From Blepharisma stoltei (lineage: Eukaryota > Ciliophora > Heterotrichea > Heterotrichida > Blepharismidae), in contig CAJZBQ010000042.1 in the NCBI GenBank assembly GCA_914767885.1, forward strand, positions 21,084 through 85,083: a stretch of DNA of 64,000 nt, written 5' to 3'. A model generated the notes under the pieces. It was not told where the DNA came from and made no database searches. It worked only from the letters and a program-made list of their open reading frames with translations. The number at the start of each line of letters is the position of its first letter. Within the stretch, counting starts at the first letter, position 1. Below, piece after piece: positions 41,901 through 52,081 of the stretch. A program made the translations under genes and the position numbers.

Positions 41901-43428
41901 AATCAGGCAAATCAATCAAACTTTGTACTCTCCTGACGCTTACAACACATATTAGCAGTTGAGATACTAGTCATGATAAATCCTGCAAAGAATCTTGTAA
42001 TAAAAGCAGCGTGGTTAAGGTAACGAATGCGATTTCTGGGTCAAGTTTTTCTTTCATAACTACTGTATAATATACAAAAACAATAGCAGCTGTGATACTA
42101 GGTATCACTCAGAAAAAGAACCTAGAAGTTGCAAGAAAAAGCTTTATTAACCGTAAAATACTTAACTCACTTGCCCTGATGCTGTTTATTTTTGTCTTAA
42201 ATACGTTTTCTCATACACAAGCTTTAATCATTTTTATATTAGTCAGCATTTGTGTGCTGGCTTCTATACGTTTGTCTCGGTGTGACATAATCCTGATAGA
42301 AAATCGCTGGACTCTTCGAGCAATAAACATGTCCATAGCAATGCATATAATTAAAGTCCCAAGGGCAGCAAATACAGCATTTCCTACTTGTTGATAGATT
42401 ATATACATTGATATCCCAGCTTGCATAGGGCAAGTAATAAACATATTTAAATCTCTAAGACCTTCATAGATTTTTCTGACGTCAACCATAAGGATATTTA
42501 CTCCTAAGTTACTAGGAATTGAGGCTGCTTTTAAGAGTTTTGAATAAATTACGTTTGATAATGAGCTTTTTACCTTTAATTCTATCAATTGGTTAGTTCA
42601 TGAAAATCGGCCTTTTACAAGCTGATTTATTAATGTGACAAATATATAGCCAAGTAATAAATAAAGTCCTATAGATAATGGTTTTTCTTCAGATTTTAGA
42701 TATGCAATGAGGAGCTTAATAAAAATAGGGGATGAGAAGTCAAAGACTACAACAATGTTTCCAAGGATAGTGACTAATAAGAGGAGCTTTCAGTTTGATA
42801 AAAATAATGCTTTAAATAGGCGGTGCTTTGAAATGTAGGTGGTTAAATTTTCGTGCTCTATTAAATGTTCATCAGGAAGAATGGGGATGTCATCTTGCTC
42901 AAGCTTCAGATTTTTTCCTAATAAAAGCATGGGCTTTACTCATGTAAAAAAAAGCATAGAGAAAAATCCTGGAGATCGGGAAGGGACTGGGCTATTAGGT
43001 AAGCAATTTTTGCAGTGTGTGGAATCTAGCCCTAGACTATTTTCAGGGTTGGATTTGATCTAGAAGGAAAGGCCGAAAGTTGAATAGAACTTCTTATTTT
43101 GGGATTTCTGTGTGTGGGCAACCTTCGTCGAACAGAAGTCTAAGGCAAGGAGGAGGCGCAAGAGGAAGAGCAAAGACTTCGATTATCCCATGGAGTTAGG
43201 GGCTGAAAGAGGAACAAGATGGTATCAATCCCTTTTTCACTTCGGAATATCTCAACCAGACCTAGCTTACCTGATGACATCACAAAGCGGATGAAACCTA
43301 ATGGGTCCTTGGCGGCTGTGTTACCAATAGACAGAAATCATCCTGCAATTAAATTTAAGTTTAAGAAGGGCTGGGATATAAGGGACAGTGATTTTTCTTT
43401 GTGGCCCAATTTCTTGAAGCTCGAGCAT
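38926..43428 (-). CDS. ABCC (MRP-type) transporter C, three insertions
   Basis: Third tandem paralogue. Start at 43428 (MLELQEIGPQ, aligned to MELQPLN of A and B). Removing about 297 bp near 43057-43353, 300 bp near 40603-40902 and 228 bp at 39494-39721 leaves 1,225 codons plus stop. NBD1 GEVGSGKSS, LSGGQKAR, IYLLDDP; NBD2 GRTGSGKSS, LSAGERQL, IILFDEATAGID, TIAHR. TGA Trp codons at several places (GDWANLE, MVLWAITRM). NBD1 of B and C are very close at DNA level around 36530-36800 and 41330-41620, pointing to recent duplication or gene conversion. Confidence 0.88.
39494..39721. mobile_element. Palindromic IES P2, 228 bp
   Basis: TA-bounded (39492-39493, 39720-39721), inside the Walker A region of NBD2; removal gives GSGKSSIYLCLL. 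Near-identical to P1 in reverse orientation. Confidence 0.93.
40603..40902. mobile_element. Retroposon-like insert E4, about 300 bp
   Basis: Flanked by TGATTTCCTA (40602-40611) and TGATTCCTA (40902-40910). Contains GATTAAAATATGGCGACG near its left end, the terminal motif also seen in E1 and E2. Removal gives VVGISASKFVHHKM. Confidence 0.78.
43057..43353. mobile_element. Insert in N-terminus of ABCC C, about 297 bp
   Basis: Frame is broken by a TAG at about 43060 (minus) and a TAA at about 43322. The length multiple of 3 keeps phase between MLELQEI...LLK and SNPENSLGLD. Boundaries uncertain; a short ATTT repeat may mark them. GC-rich interior. Confidence 0.5.
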
Positions 43429-43796
43429 TTTAATTTAAATAATCAATATTTTTCAGATAATTATTTACATTAATTATAAAAGTTCTGAATAATAAATTAA
43501 ATATATAAATCTAAACAATCTCATTTTACTTCTTACTCCCCAATCTTTGGACCTTGGCACATCTCCTGGCTTTAAGATCGATTCAAGTGTAATACAAAAT
43601 GCTAAATATATCTCTTTCTTTTTTCTTCATGAATTTCGAGAGATAGACTTTAAGCGAAATCCCAAAAAGACATTTTTCTTTATAAACAAATAACTAATTT
43701 GAGCCCTATTATTTTTGAGTTATGTACAAACTTTTTAAATTTAAATATTTTCTGATGAAGAAAATAAAATTTTAGATCAAAGCATATAATTAAGCA
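43429..43796. other. Intergenic
   Basis: AT-rich, divergent promoter side of ABCC C and upstream of the tRNA-like gene; nothing else seen. Confidence 0.4.
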
Positions 43797-43868
43797 TCAG
43801 GGGTAGCTCAGTGGTAGAGCGTTCGACCAGCAAGACGATCGGCCCCAGGTTCAAATCCTGGTCCCTGA
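43797..43868 (+). tRNA. tRNA-like gene, anticodon unresolved
   Basis: Acceptor TCAGGGG/TCCCTGA, D-arm GCTC-AGTGGTA-GAGC, T-arm CCAGG-TTCAAAT-CCTGG, A- and B-boxes good, T-run terminator after 43870. The anticodon stem GTTCG/CGATC has one mismatch and a 10-nt loop (ACCAGCAAGA) with no U at position 33. The same odd loop size occurs in the two at 5.3-5.5 kb. By analogy with them the anticodon would be GCA (Cys), but this is weak. Confidence 0.55.
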
Positions 43869-44087
43869 CTATTTTTCTCCTTCATAAAATTTTTTATAAG
43901 ATACACTTTTATATTTCCACTTATTAATTGCTTATAAAATATAATCAAAAGTAAGCCTCGATTTATTTCCGATTTTGGCTCCTTTTTGTTCTAAAGCCAA
44001 GCTAATTCTTGTTAAGTTTATTTAATCTACACACCATCATAAAATCCATGGAAATCTAAAGCATCTTTTATTTAATACATAAAACTA

Positions 44088-45519
44088 ATGTCTCAAGCTG
44101 TCGAAAATCCCTTTGAAGAAAATCTTCAATTTGAAGAAAGCCCAAAATTCGGAGAAGCTTCACCGAAAAGGGACAGCGAAGGTAGTCTATATGACAATTA
44201 TGGGCTTAGCAAGCCAGAAGAAGTTGTTGAGTATGAAAATGCCATGAATGAAGTTTCTGAAAAACTTTCCAAGGCCAGCGAGTACGTTGAATCTCTCAAA
44301 CAGAAAAAAGTCAAGCACCAAAAGGAGCTAGAAATGTAAAACTTATTCAGACTTGAGCAAGAAAGCGAATCATTTTTATATGAAAATGAGTCTGTCAAGA
44401 AAAAAATTGAAGCAATGGAAAAAGATTTATGCTATTTTACTTAAAACATTATTATTAATATACATTAATAAGCTGCAAGATCTTACTTATTGTCCCTATT
44501 CAGCAGTTTTTTAATTTAGCTGAAAAAATGTGAGAAGCTTCTGGTTCTGTTAAAAGGTGTATTTTATCTATAATAAAAAGAATATTTAGCCTAACTTGAT
44601 ATAAATCAGCTTCAAATTTCCCAAAAACGCACAGCAAGCACACATGCATCAATAAGCCCTTCAGAACAGAACTTTTCACTAGTAAGCAACGACAGCTCAA
44701 AAAGTGAGTCTAATACTGTTAACGCACTCAAAGCGCAAATTGCTGAACTTAAAAAAGTTTTTCAAAATCAAGAACAAGCTTTACAGAAATTCCAGCATAT
44801 AGTACAAGAAACTAATGAAGACAATGAACAATTTAATAACTTTTTAGGAGGATTTGAAAACGATAGAAGCAAAGTGTCGTTTCTAATGAATTCTTTTGCA
44901 CTGAGAAAAAGCATGTTTGTAGATGGACCTTCTATTATTCCAATGTCTCCTGTTTTGAAGGCTGATGACGATTCTTCTTTATTTGCGAGCAGCTTGTTGG
45001 GATTTGAGTCTGATTCGGAATTTGTAGATGAAGAAGGGAGCAAAATTTTAATAAATCTTAGTGATGAAGAAGAAACGCCAAAGAAAAAGCCTAACTCCCC
45101 TCTTGAGCGAATAAAACCATTAGAAAAATTCCTATTTTTTGCGCAAAACCCACCTGTGAGCGAACAAAAATTTTGTATGAAAAAAAATTGACAATTATTA
45201 CAACGAAATATCAGCTAATACTGTTAATTTTAAACAGCTTGCATTTTAAAACATAAATTTCTAAATTAAATTAATTTTTGATTCATAATTTTTGCAAATT
45301 TTTTTAAACTCTGAAAAAAAAATTTACTATATCAAAATATATATAAATTTTTAAACCCCCATCTTGAGCGAACAAAATTTTTTGTTTGCTCATGGAGAGG
45401 GGAGTAAGAAGCCTGAAACTCCAGTGAAGTTATACAGAAGAGATAGACATATCAGAAGACCAAGGAGCTTGATCGAAAAGATAATGTTCAGATCACATCT
45501 CTGCTTATTCCATATATAG
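44088..45519 (+). CDS. Coiled-coil protein, unknown
   Basis: Assembled from four pieces: 15-nt intron (44336-44350), IES 44430-44603 and MITE-type IES 45094-45406 removed, giving 309 codons plus stop TAG 45517-45519. N-terminus acidic, then coiled coil (about 45-110: NEVSEKLSKASEYVESLKQK, LEQESESFLYENESVKKKIE), a Ser-rich linker, a second helical segment (about 145-190: LKAQIAELKKVFQNQEQALQ) and a basic tail. No domain recognised. Three independent removals restoring one frame make the gene model solid even though the function is unknown. Confidence 0.75.
44336..44350 (+). other. 15-nt spliceosomal intron
   Basis: GTAAAACTTATTCAG, in-frame TAA at its start; removal joins KELEI to LEQESESF. 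Confidence 0.88.
44430..44603. mobile_element. IES, 174 bp
   Basis: TA at 44428-44429 and 44602-44603 in equal phase; removal gives MEKDLNQLQISQKRTAS. Same length as the IES at 12363-12536. Confidence 0.82.
45094..45406. mobile_element. MITE as IES, 313 bp
   Basis: Best-preserved copy of the AT-rich MITE family: terminal inverted repeats ACTCCCCTCTTGAGCGAA and TTTGCTCATGGAGAGGGGAGT, TA on both sides (45092-45093, 45405-45406). Internal GAGCGAACAAAA motifs repeat near each end. Removal gives KKKPKKPETPVK. Confidence 0.9.
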
Positions 45520-46013
45520 CTTAGAGATATGATAATTTATTATAAGATAAATTAGTAATAATTAAAAAATGCTTTGATGAGAAATAGTTAAATGAAAACG
45601 ATATTTAGAGCATAGGTTTAGTAAATGAGAAAATCTCGAGTGATAAACTTTCGATTTTGGCAAGAAATGCTTTATAAGCTAAGAATAGATAGCTAGATAT
45701 AAATAAAGAATTACTCAGAAAGGACCGCTTATAATTCACGCTCATCTTTTCAGCAAAAAGTGTTGCAGTCTTTTCTCACAAAAGTTTGAGTCAATTTCAA
45801 GCTAATCAACTCGTCAGCGAAGTAAACATTTTAAAATCTGCACATGAGGCATTCATTAATTATTGGTAGAATAAGCAAATATATCTCCGTGGTTTAAGGA
45901 TATGCAATTAATCATTTTTTTTAGATACTCTATTTTACAACCCTGTAAGATCGACATATTTTATCGGTAATGCGTCTTAGCTGTATAAATTAATTGTGAT
46001 ATAATTGTAAAAT
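45520..46013. other. Intergenic
   Basis: AT-rich; no gene seen. The last 60 bp (GCTGTATAAATTAATTGTGATATAATTG) resembles the reverse complement of the sequence just upstream of the TPR genes at 52090 and 57925, so it is probably the shared promoter of this family. Confidence 0.45.
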
Positions 46014-46820
46014 ATGAATACGATAAGATGCTATGAGCCAGCGTGTGACGGTGAGGCTGAGCTTTTATGTAACTGCACTTCACCTGTGACTTATTCTTGT
46101 GAAAATCATATGCTGAAGCATTATAAATCAAGCAGCCCTCATAATTTTAGCTCAATCTTTGTAGAGCCTGTTGAAGGCACAAAAGAAGCAATTCTTCAGT
46201 TTCTTGCAGAAGAAAAGTCAAAAATTGAAAAAATTAAGGCAAATATAATCGAATCCTTTGCTCAAACTCTTAGATTATTAAGCAGAAGAAAAAAAGCTTT
46301 GGAATGCTTGCAAGAAGCTATCAGAATTGATCCAAATGATGCTGATGCACACAATTGAATAGGAGTTATTTTAGGAAATGAAAATAAATGTGAAGAAGCA
46401 GTAAAATATCACAACAAAGCAATTAGAATCAACCCAAACTGTTCACTTTATTATAATGATAAAGGATATGCTCTATATAGATTAGGCAGAATAGAAAAAG
46501 CTATTGATTATTTAGAAAAAGCTATCAGAATTGATCCAAATAATGCTAATTCAATCAATAACATAGGAAATATCTTAACAAATGAAAAGAGATATGAAGA
46601 AGGAGTAAAACAATTTAGCGAGGCAATTCGAATCAACCCTAACTCTGCAAATTATTATTATAATAAAGGATATGCTCTTAAAGAGTTAGGCAGAAGAGAA
46701 GAAGCTATGGAATCCTATAAAGAAGCTATCAGAATTGATCCAAATTATCCTGTTTCATACAGTTGCAAAGAATTTATCTCAGAAAATGAAAAGAGACAGT
46801 TAAAGTGCACTTTATTTTAG
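46014..46820 (+). CDS. B-box-like/TPR protein, shortened family member
   Basis: 268 residues, opposite strand to its relatives. N-terminus MNTIRCYEPACDGEAELLCN has the family's zinc-ligand pattern (C-x4-C-x7-C-x-C-x7-C-x2-H). It then passes from the start of the helical region (SFAQTLRL) straight into TPRs (CLQEAIRIDPNDADAHNWIG with TGA as Trp), so the roughly 120-residue coiled segment present in relatives is missing. About five TPR motifs, then a short tail ending CTLF. May be a functional short form or a decaying copy created by internal deletion. Confidence 0.7.
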
Positions 46821-48122
46821 TTAATCTTATCAAGAATAAAGATATATCAATAGAGTTCGTACTTTTTAGCACATTATATATAGATTTATTTAATATAAAA
46901 TAAAAAAAATCGCTAGTCCTAGGCATGGGAAGCGTTTTTTCTATATATTGTTCTAGCCTTTCTATATTAAGTCTAAGCTTCTCACATTTATTTCGGGAAT
47001 ATTCACGTTTTTAGTTGAGTTTTTTTTTCAAGGGTATTAGCTTTTAGGAATAATGTATGAGCTATAGTAAAATATATAATTGCTGTTTTGCTTCCTCTTT
47101 AGATTTTGCTTTCTTTTATTCGTTTATTTGATTTTAAAAGTAAAAAATTAGCATCGCGGTCAGAAAGCCCTCTGAATCAGTGTCAACTTGATTTAAGACG
47201 ACTCAGCCCATGCTTCTTTATGAGAAGGTGTTTGGCTTAATTCCAGTTTAAGCTTGGAGATATTATTATTTCTTCATATCAGCAGCTGCTGATCTTTCAT
47301 TTAATTCAATTTGAATTTCTTGTTTAGTGGCTTGTTTTCTTTAAATTGGCTTTCTAAAAATTACTGATTTCTACAAACCATTTGATTATAAAATTCTGCG
47401 TCTGTTTTTTGTCTATATAATTGAGCAATGTGCGATAGCAGAAAATCTGATAGTCACTTGGATCAATTTTGATTGCTTCAATCGATCTATAATTTTTTTC
47501 TGGGTAAATCTCTAATTTTTTTTAAAAACAATTATATATAAATTGTATAGCCAATTTTCTATTGAGTGAAGAATGAAGAAGCTGCTGATGCAGTATGGAG
47601 CTAATGAAACAATTGAAAATTAGTGCAGTCAGAGAAACACCTGTAAAAGTATTTTTAGTGAAGAATTTTCAGAAAAGCCACCTATGACTGTAAAATTTAT
47701 AAAGGTGACGATTTATGTTGGATTGAACAAAAAAATCAAGTAGGAGGAAATAGGGGAAAAGATAGAAGTAATGAGGCTTTACGAATAAAATCTCTAATAA
47801 GAAAAGTATTTTAGTAATAGCTAATCACTTATGAACAAGAGCTTTAAAGGAAAGAAAACGTTTAAATTTCAATTTTGTAGCCTATATGAAGAATTTGGAA
47901 TCGGGCTAATTCGTGATTTTACGTATTTTACCTTTTAATTAGTATAAGTTTGCAATGTAAAAGTAATAAATTTTGTTAAATGTTATATTAATAAATCTAT
48001 ATATTATATACTCATAAAAACATCTTTTAATGTTGATAAGATTAAGCATTTATAAATTTTTGCTTTGTTAAGGCATTAATAGTTTTTCTCTTCTGCCTAA
48101 CTTATGTATGAAAAGTGTGTTT
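46821..48122. pseudogene. Intergenic block of decayed repeats
   Basis: No intact gene. 47150-47270 is the reverse complement of parts of 52350-52480 and 58140-58280 (coiled-coil part of a kinase remnant). 47575-48070 is a diverged duplicate of 53245-53720, including broken frames such as MKKLLMQYGANETIEN, faintly ankyrin-like. Confidence 0.5.
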
Positions 48123-51100
48123 TTATTTTCCGAAAGAGCTCTGTGTCTTTTGTGCATAAGCATAATTTTCAAAATATATTATAGCTTCTTTATAGTATTC
48201 AATAGCTTCTTCTGTTCTGCCTAATAATCTAAGAGCATTTCCTTTATTTGAATAATAAAATGCACAGTTTGGGTTGATTCTGATTGCATCGTTGTAATGT
48301 TTCACTGCTTCTTCATATCTATTTTCATTAAAGAAGATAAGCCCTATTCAATTGTATGCAAATGAATAATTTGGATCAATTCTGATAGCTTCTTTATAGC
48401 ATTCCATAGCTTCTCTGTTCAGCCTAACTCATATAGAGCATCTCCTTTATTTGCATAAAAATGTGCATAGTTTAGGTTGATTCTAATTGCATCGTTGTAA
48501 TATTTCACTGCTTCTTCATATCTCTTTTCATCATAGAAGAGAAGTCCTATGCTATTGTCTGCATTAGCATTATTTGGATCAATTCTGATAGCTTTTTTAT
48601 AGCATTCCATAGCTTCTTCTCTTCTGCCTAATAATCTAAGAGCAGTTCCTTTATTTGAATAATAAATTGCAGAGTTTGAGTCGGTTCTAATTGCATCGTT
48701 AAAATGTTTTAATGCTTCTTCATATCTCCTTTCTTTAAAGAAGATATTTCCTATGCAATTGTAAGCATATGCATAATATGGATCAATTCTGATAGTTTCT
48801 TTATAGCATTCCATAGCTTCTTTTCTTCTGCCTAATTCATCTAGAGCAACTCCTTTATTTGAATAATAAAGTGTTTTGTTTGGGTTTATTCTAATTGCAT
48901 TGTTATAATATTTTATTGATTCTTCATATCTCTTTTTATTATAAAAGAGAAGTCCTATGCCATTGTATGCATTAGCATAATATGGATCAATTCTGATAGC
49001 TTCTTTATAGCATTCCATAGCTTCTTCTCTTCTGCCTAAATCTCTAAGAGCAGCTCCTTTTTTTGAATAATATTTTGCATCGTTTGGGTCGATTCTAATT
49101 GGATCGTTATAATGTTTCGCTGCTTCTTCATATCTATTTTCATAACAGAAGATATCTCCTATTTCATTGTATGCAGATAAATTATTTGGATCAATTCTGA
49201 TAGCTTCTTTATAGCATCCCATAGCTTCTTCTCTTCTGCCTAATAATCTAAGAGCAGTTCCTTTATTTGAATAATAAACCGCAGAGTTTGAGTCGATTCT
49301 AATTGCATCGTTAAAATGTTTTAATGCTTCTTCATATCTCCTTTCTTTAAAGAAGATATTTCCTATGCAATTGTAAGCATATGCATAATATGGATCAATT
49401 CTGATAGTTTCTTTATAGCATTCCATAGCTTCTTTTCTTCTGCCTAATTCATCTAGAGCAACTCCTTTATTTGAATAATAAAGTGCATTGTTTGGGTTGA
49501 TTCTAATTGAATCGTTGTAATGTTGTACTGCTTCTTCATATCTCTTTTCATTATAGAAGATATCTCCTATATCATTGTATGCAGATGAATTATTTGGATC
49601 AATTTTGATAGCTTTTTTATAGCATTCCATAGCTTCTCCTCTTCTGCCTAACTCTATAAGAGCATTTCCTTTTTTTGAATAATAAAGTGCACAGTTTGGG
49701 TTGATTCTGATTGCATCGTTGTAATGCTTTGCTGCTTCTTCATATCTCTTTTCGTTTTCTAAGATAATTCCTATTCTATTGTATGTTATAGAGTTATTTG
49801 GATCAATTCTGATAGCTTCTTTATAGCATTTCATAGCTTCTTTTTTTCTGCCTAATTCATCTAGAGCAACTCCTTTATTTAAATAAAGTGTAGAGTTTGG
49901 GTTGATTCTAATTGCATCGTTAAAATATTTTATTGCTTTTTCATATCTCCTTTTATCTCAGAAGATAAACCCTAAGCCATTGTACGCAGATACATCATTT
50001 GGATCAATTCTGATAGCTTCTTTATAGCATTTCATAGCTTGTCCTCTTCTGCTTAACTCTCTAAGAGCATTTCCTTTATTTGAATAATAAAGTGATTCGT
50101 TTTGGTTGATTCTAATTGCATTGCTATAATATTTTATTGCTTCTTCATATCTATTTTCATTTGCAAAGATAAATCCTATGCTATTGTATGCATAAGCATA
50201 ATTTGGATCAATTCTGACAGCTTCTTTATAGCATTCCAGAGCTTCTTCTCTCCTGCCTAACTCTCTAAGGGCATATCCTTTATTTTTATAATAAAGCGCT
50301 TTGTTTGGGTTGATTCTAATTGCATCGTTGTAATGTTTCACTGCTTCTTCATATCTATTTTCATTATAAAAGAGAAATTCTATCCCTTTTTGTCCATGAG
50401 CATAATTTGGATCTATTCTAGTAGCTTCTTGTGAGCATTCCATAGCTTCTTCTCTTCTACCTAACTCATATAGAGCATCTCCTTTATTTGAATAATAAGC
50501 TGCACAGTTTGGGTTGATTCTAATTGCATCGTTGTAATGTTTCACTGCTTCTTCATATCTTTTTTCATCATAGAAGAGAAGTCCTATACCATTATCTGCA
50601 TTATCATAATTTGGATCAATTCTGATAGCTTCTTTATAACATTCAATAGCTTCTTCTCTTTTACCTAACTCTCTAAGAGCATTTCCAATATTTGAATAAT
50701 AAATTGCAGAATTTGGGTTGATTCTAATTGCGTCGTTGTAATGTTGTGCTGCTTCTTCGTATCTCTTTTCATTAAAGAAGATAACTCCTATGCCATTGTA
50801 TGCAGATGCATTATTTGGATCAATTCTGATAGCTTCTTTATAGCATTCCATAGCTTCTTCTCTTCTGCTTAATTCATATAAAGCATCTCCTTTATTTGAA
50901 TAATAAAGTGCATTGTTTGGGTTGATTCTAATTGCGTCGTTGCAATGTTGTACTGCTTCTTCATATCTCTTTTCATTAAAGAAGATAATTCCTATGCCAT
51001 TGTATGCATATGCATTATTTGGATCAATTCTGATAGCTTCTTTGTAGCATTCCATAGCTTCTTCTCTTCTGTCTAACTCGCCTAGAGCAGCTCCTTTATT

Positions 51101-52081
51101 TGAATAATATTTTGCATCGTATTGGTTGATTCTAATTGCATCGTTGTAGTGCTTCACTGCTTCTTCATATCTCTTTTCATCATAGAAGATAAATCCTATT
51201 TCGTTGTATGTATAAGCATTATTTGGATCAAGTCTGATAGCTTCTTTATAGCATTTCAGAGCTTCTTCTCTCTTGCCTAAATGCCTAAGAGCAGCTCCTT
51301 TATTTGAATAATAAGTTGCACAGCTTGGGTTGATTCTAATTGCGTCGTTGTACTGTTGTACTGCTTCTTCATATCTATTTTCATTTAAGAAGATAGCCCC
51401 TATGCCATTGTATGCATCAGCATAATTTGGATCAATTCTGATAGCTTCTTTATACTCGCTTAATACTTGCTGCAACGTATCCTCTTTATTTTCAAAGTTC
51501 GTATGAATGTTTTTCAATTCAAAATTGATTTCATATGGAGTAACTTTGGACTTTTCTTCGTGAAAGCTCTTAATAACTGCATCAATTTGTTTATTTAATT
51601 CAGATAATAACCCGATATTATTATTTGATATTACTGTAAAAATTGTTTTAGCTTTTTCAACAGCTATATTTGTCTGCAAGACTAACAAATTTAAGGCTGA
51701 ATCATACCTTATATACGAGTGTTTTTGTGCTTGCCTTACTTTTTCGGCGTAGCTGCCAATTTCTAAAGAATAAGAGTTGATTTCTTTTACAAGTTGTTTA
51801 AGGATATTGTTACAACCAGAAAGAGTTTGAGTAAAGGATATGATTATATTTGCCTTAATTTTGTCAATTTTTGATTTTTTTTCTGAAAGAAAGTGAAGAA
51901 TTGCTTCTCCTGTGCCTTTAAAAGGCTCTACAACAATTTTGCTGACATGATGAGGATTGTCGCTAGATTCTATATGCTCCAGAATATGATTTGTGCAAAT
52001 ATAAGTCGCAGGTGAAGTGCAATTGCATAAAAGCTTAGCCTCACTATCACACGTTGGCTCATAGCATCTTATCGTGCTCAT
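48123..52081 (-). CDS. B-box-like/TPR protein, frameshifted near 3' end
   Basis: Starts MSTIRCYEPTCDSEAKLLCN at 52081. N-terminal zinc-like motif (residues 6-45), a helical linker (about 50-200), then over thirty TPRs as alternating 34-residue units (YNGIGIIFFNEKRYEEAVQH and YYSNKGDALYELSRREEAME types), giving a 68-residue, 204 bp DNA repeat. A TGA Trp at about 49955 (GFIFWDKRR) joins two frames. At 48411-48425 one nucleotide is missing (compare neighbouring repeat units); adding it restores 1,320 codons, otherwise the frame ends about 48338. Inside the array a block of several repeats (48650-48900) is duplicated at 49250-49500. TPR superhelices bind protein partners; function unknown. Confidence 0.8.

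Noticed and set aside
43112-43473. Plus-strand frames at 43112-43294 and 43219-43473
   Set aside because: The second is antisense to the N-terminus of ABCC C (start at 43428 on minus) and the first lies in the insert; no family similarity.
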